Shown here piece by piece: positions 63,135 to 64,000 of a stretch of 64,000 nucleotides of DNA. The position numbers were made by a program, and so were the translations under genes. The stretch spans positions 1 to 64,000 of the forward strand of contig DJGX01000001.1 in assembly GCA_002432865.1 (NCBI GenBank). The letters run 5' to 3'. Position 1 is the stretch's first letter. The number at the start of each line of letters is the position of its first letter. The DNA comes from Cloacimonetes bacterium UBA5835 (GTDB taxonomy: Bacteria > Cloacimonadota > Cloacimonadia > Cloacimonadales > Cloacimonadaceae). The notes beneath the pieces were generated by a model. That model saw only the letters and a program-made list of their open reading frames with translations, made no database searches and had not been told where the DNA came from.

Positions 63135-63217
63135 TTGAATCCAAACCGAGCCTCAGCTTTAAAAGGATTGAGAAACGGAAAAAATGTATGATTGCTCTCA
63201 AAACCTGGTTGATGCAG
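63135..63217. repeat. dispersed repeat, copy 2
   Basis: AAACCGAGCCTCAGCT at 63143-63158 followed by TTGCTCTCAAAACCTGGTTG, paralleling copy 1 about 590 bases away, with several substitutions. Confidence 0.6.
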
Positions 63218-63303
63218 AACTAAAATAGTTCAGATAGGAAATAGAACATAGTGGTAATTATTATCTATGGTCTCGTAAAATAATAGGGTAAAAGAACAAA
63301 ATA

Positions 63304-63326
63304 AAGGGAAAATAGTATTTTCCCTT
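63304..63326 (-). terminator. terminator of the ECF S-component gene
   Basis: AAGGGAAAATA (63304-63314) and TATTTTCCCTT (63316-63326) form a perfect stem. On the minus strand it is followed by TATTTTGTTCTTTT. It lies about 50 bases beyond the gene's stop. Confidence 0.75.
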
Positions 63327-63376
63327 ATTGCACAAGTGGCTATAATATTATAGATATTAGTGTGATTAGCCGTTCA

Positions 63377-63847
63377 TTATGAGGTTTTTGATATTTTGGT
63401 ATAAGCAATATGCAATGCTTTACCTCCAAAAAATCCAGCTGCAGCTTGGACAATATTTACCGGTAAATCTGCAAATGCAACAGCAAGACCAAGATTGGGG
63501 AAAAGCCAGCAACCGAAAAAATAACCCGCAACCATAATGACAACTGCGATGGCAGGATATAAATTCCGTTGCCATCTTATGCCTGGTTTTGCAAGTCCTG
63601 CTACTAAACCTTCTAAACCTTTAATAACAAGAGTTATGGGAGCAAAAACAGGAAAACCGATAAGATCGGCAAGAGCAGAACCAATTCCACCTGCGATTAA
63701 TCCTGCTTTCCAGCCGCCAAAAAGACCGCTGAAAATAATAACAACATCCCCTAAATTAAAATATCCTCCACCCGGGACAGGAATACGCACAAGCAGCGTA
63801 GCAACCATTACCATAACGGTAAGGCCGACAATGAGATACCATTTCAT
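63377..63847 (-). CDS. ECF transporter substrate-binding (S) component
   Basis: 156 residues with five or six membrane helices. Typical S-component pattern: RIPVPGGGYFNLGDVVIIFSGLFGGWKAGLIAGGIGSALADLIGFP in part, the second half with KGLEGLVAGL and AGYFFG. It binds a vitamin or similar small molecule for an energy-coupling-factor transporter; the substrate cannot be named from this sequence. The shared EcfA/EcfT module must be elsewhere. Its ATG overlaps the upstream partial gene's TGA by 4 bases. Confidence 0.88.
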   Translation of the reverse strand: MKWYLIVGLTVMVMVATLLVRIPVPGGGYFNLGDVVIIFSGLFGGWKAGLIAGGIGSALADLIGFPVFAPITLVIKGLEGLVAGLAKPGIRWQRNLYPAIAVVIMVAGYFFGCWLFPNLGLAVAFADLPVNIVQAAAGFFGGKALHIAYTKISKTS

Positions 63848-63999
63848 TTTGACTCCTTTATTTTATCTTCAAGTTCAATCTTATTCACCGGAATTGAATT
63901 CGGAACTGTATAGCAATGCCAGATTCGTTCATCAATCATTTCTCCTTTCAGAGTTGCCTCATTGATCACATAAGTGATGAGTGCCAAAAGAACAATAAG
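63844..63999 (-). CDS. C-terminal fragment of a membrane protein gene (cut by window end)
   Basis: On the minus strand an open frame enters from the right edge and ends at TGA 63846-63844, overlapping the S-component ATG as ATGA. The visible 51 residues begin with a membrane helix (LIVLLALITYVINEATL) followed by a soluble tail of about 33 residues with one Cys. It is likely translated together with the transporter gene. Family not recognised. Confidence 0.6.
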   Translation of the reverse strand, partial: LIVLLALITYVINEATLKGEMIDERIWHCYTVPNSIPVNKIELEDKIKESK

Positions 64000-64000
64000 A

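Larger units (their letters stand above)
62347..63376. other. 1-kb non-coding region with degenerate repeats
   Basis: No gene supported. It contains two related copies of an about 80-base element (62545-62625 and 63135-63217), an inverted repeat at 62766-62850 and a minus-strand terminator at 63304-63326. The layout suggests remnants of mobile or repetitive elements. Confidence 0.5.

Noticed and set aside
63537..63965. 142-codon plus-strand frame
   Set aside because: Antisense to the clear ECF S-component; the Pro/Thr-rich product is typical of a shadow frame.

Overview
The window is AT-rich, gene-dense bacterial DNA with an almost entirely housekeeping and cell-envelope gene content. The following suggest an anaerobic, double-membrane bacterium: a flavodiiron protein; lipoproteins and an Mla-type lipid-transport ATPase and permease; a large secreted protein ending in a YPNPF-type FlgD/Por-like sorting tail; a RicT/PSP1 protein; and an 'alternative' GlmU-like protein. 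The protein repertoire fits Candidatus Cloacimonadota (Cloacimonas-like) best. That is an inference from remembered content, not a database match. No prophage, insertion sequence, CRISPR array or rRNA was seen. One tRNA gene, tRNA-Leu(UAG), is present.

Layout: (1) 1-8.7 kb, plus strand: MrfA-like helicase with an inserted HNH domain, a secreted transglutaminase-like protein, mutM, a flavodiiron protein and a PAS-GGDEF diguanylate cyclase. (2) 9.1-13.6 kb: a small operon (TPR-like protein, a 59-residue Cys4 protein, rsmD) with its terminator, then an SppA peptidase fused to a beta-rich N-terminal domain and flanked by two related long hairpins. (3) 13.8-21.3 kb: a methyltransferase diverging from PHP phosphoesterase, membrane protein, PatB-like PLP enzyme and dapD, then an amidohydrolase and a GcvT-like protein. 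(4) 21.5-26.0 kb: udk and a glycosyltransferase (minus), groES-trxA (plus, behind a CIRCE-like operator) and a HtrA-type protease (minus). (5) 26.3-40.9 kb, minus: a tightly packed run in transcription order pgpH, ybeY, corC, DUF3108, vanZ, mlaF, Gx transporter, pbp1A, GT2, glmU-like, ricT, rlmN, deoC, thyX, with frequent 1-32 bp overlaps. (6) 41.0-47.2 kb, minus: GNAT, holB, murJ, uvrC, aldo/keto reductase. (7) 48.1-57.1 kb, plus: tRNA-Leu, tig-clpP-clpX, pepP, coaD, dnaB, mlaE, a binding lipoprotein and trmL. (8) 57.1-64 kb: an M29 aminopeptidase (minus), the large secreted protein (plus), and an ECF transporter S-component with a truncated upstream partner (minus).

Main themes are envelope biogenesis (lipid II flipping, PBP1A, lipid transport, sorting-tail export), protein quality control (GroES, trigger factor, ClpXP, HtrA, SppA) and RNA or DNA maintenance. 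The most interesting observations are: a ClpP whose third triad residue is Asn; a double-domain ThyX whose signature is split between the halves; an SppA/beta-domain fusion; a transglutaminase protein with a dead second copy; an HNH insertion in a MrfA-like helicase; a probable CTG start codon; and a groES that has a CIRCE but no groEL beside it. No clearly novel multi-gene system was found. The remaining surprises are domain-level variants and non-coding structures.
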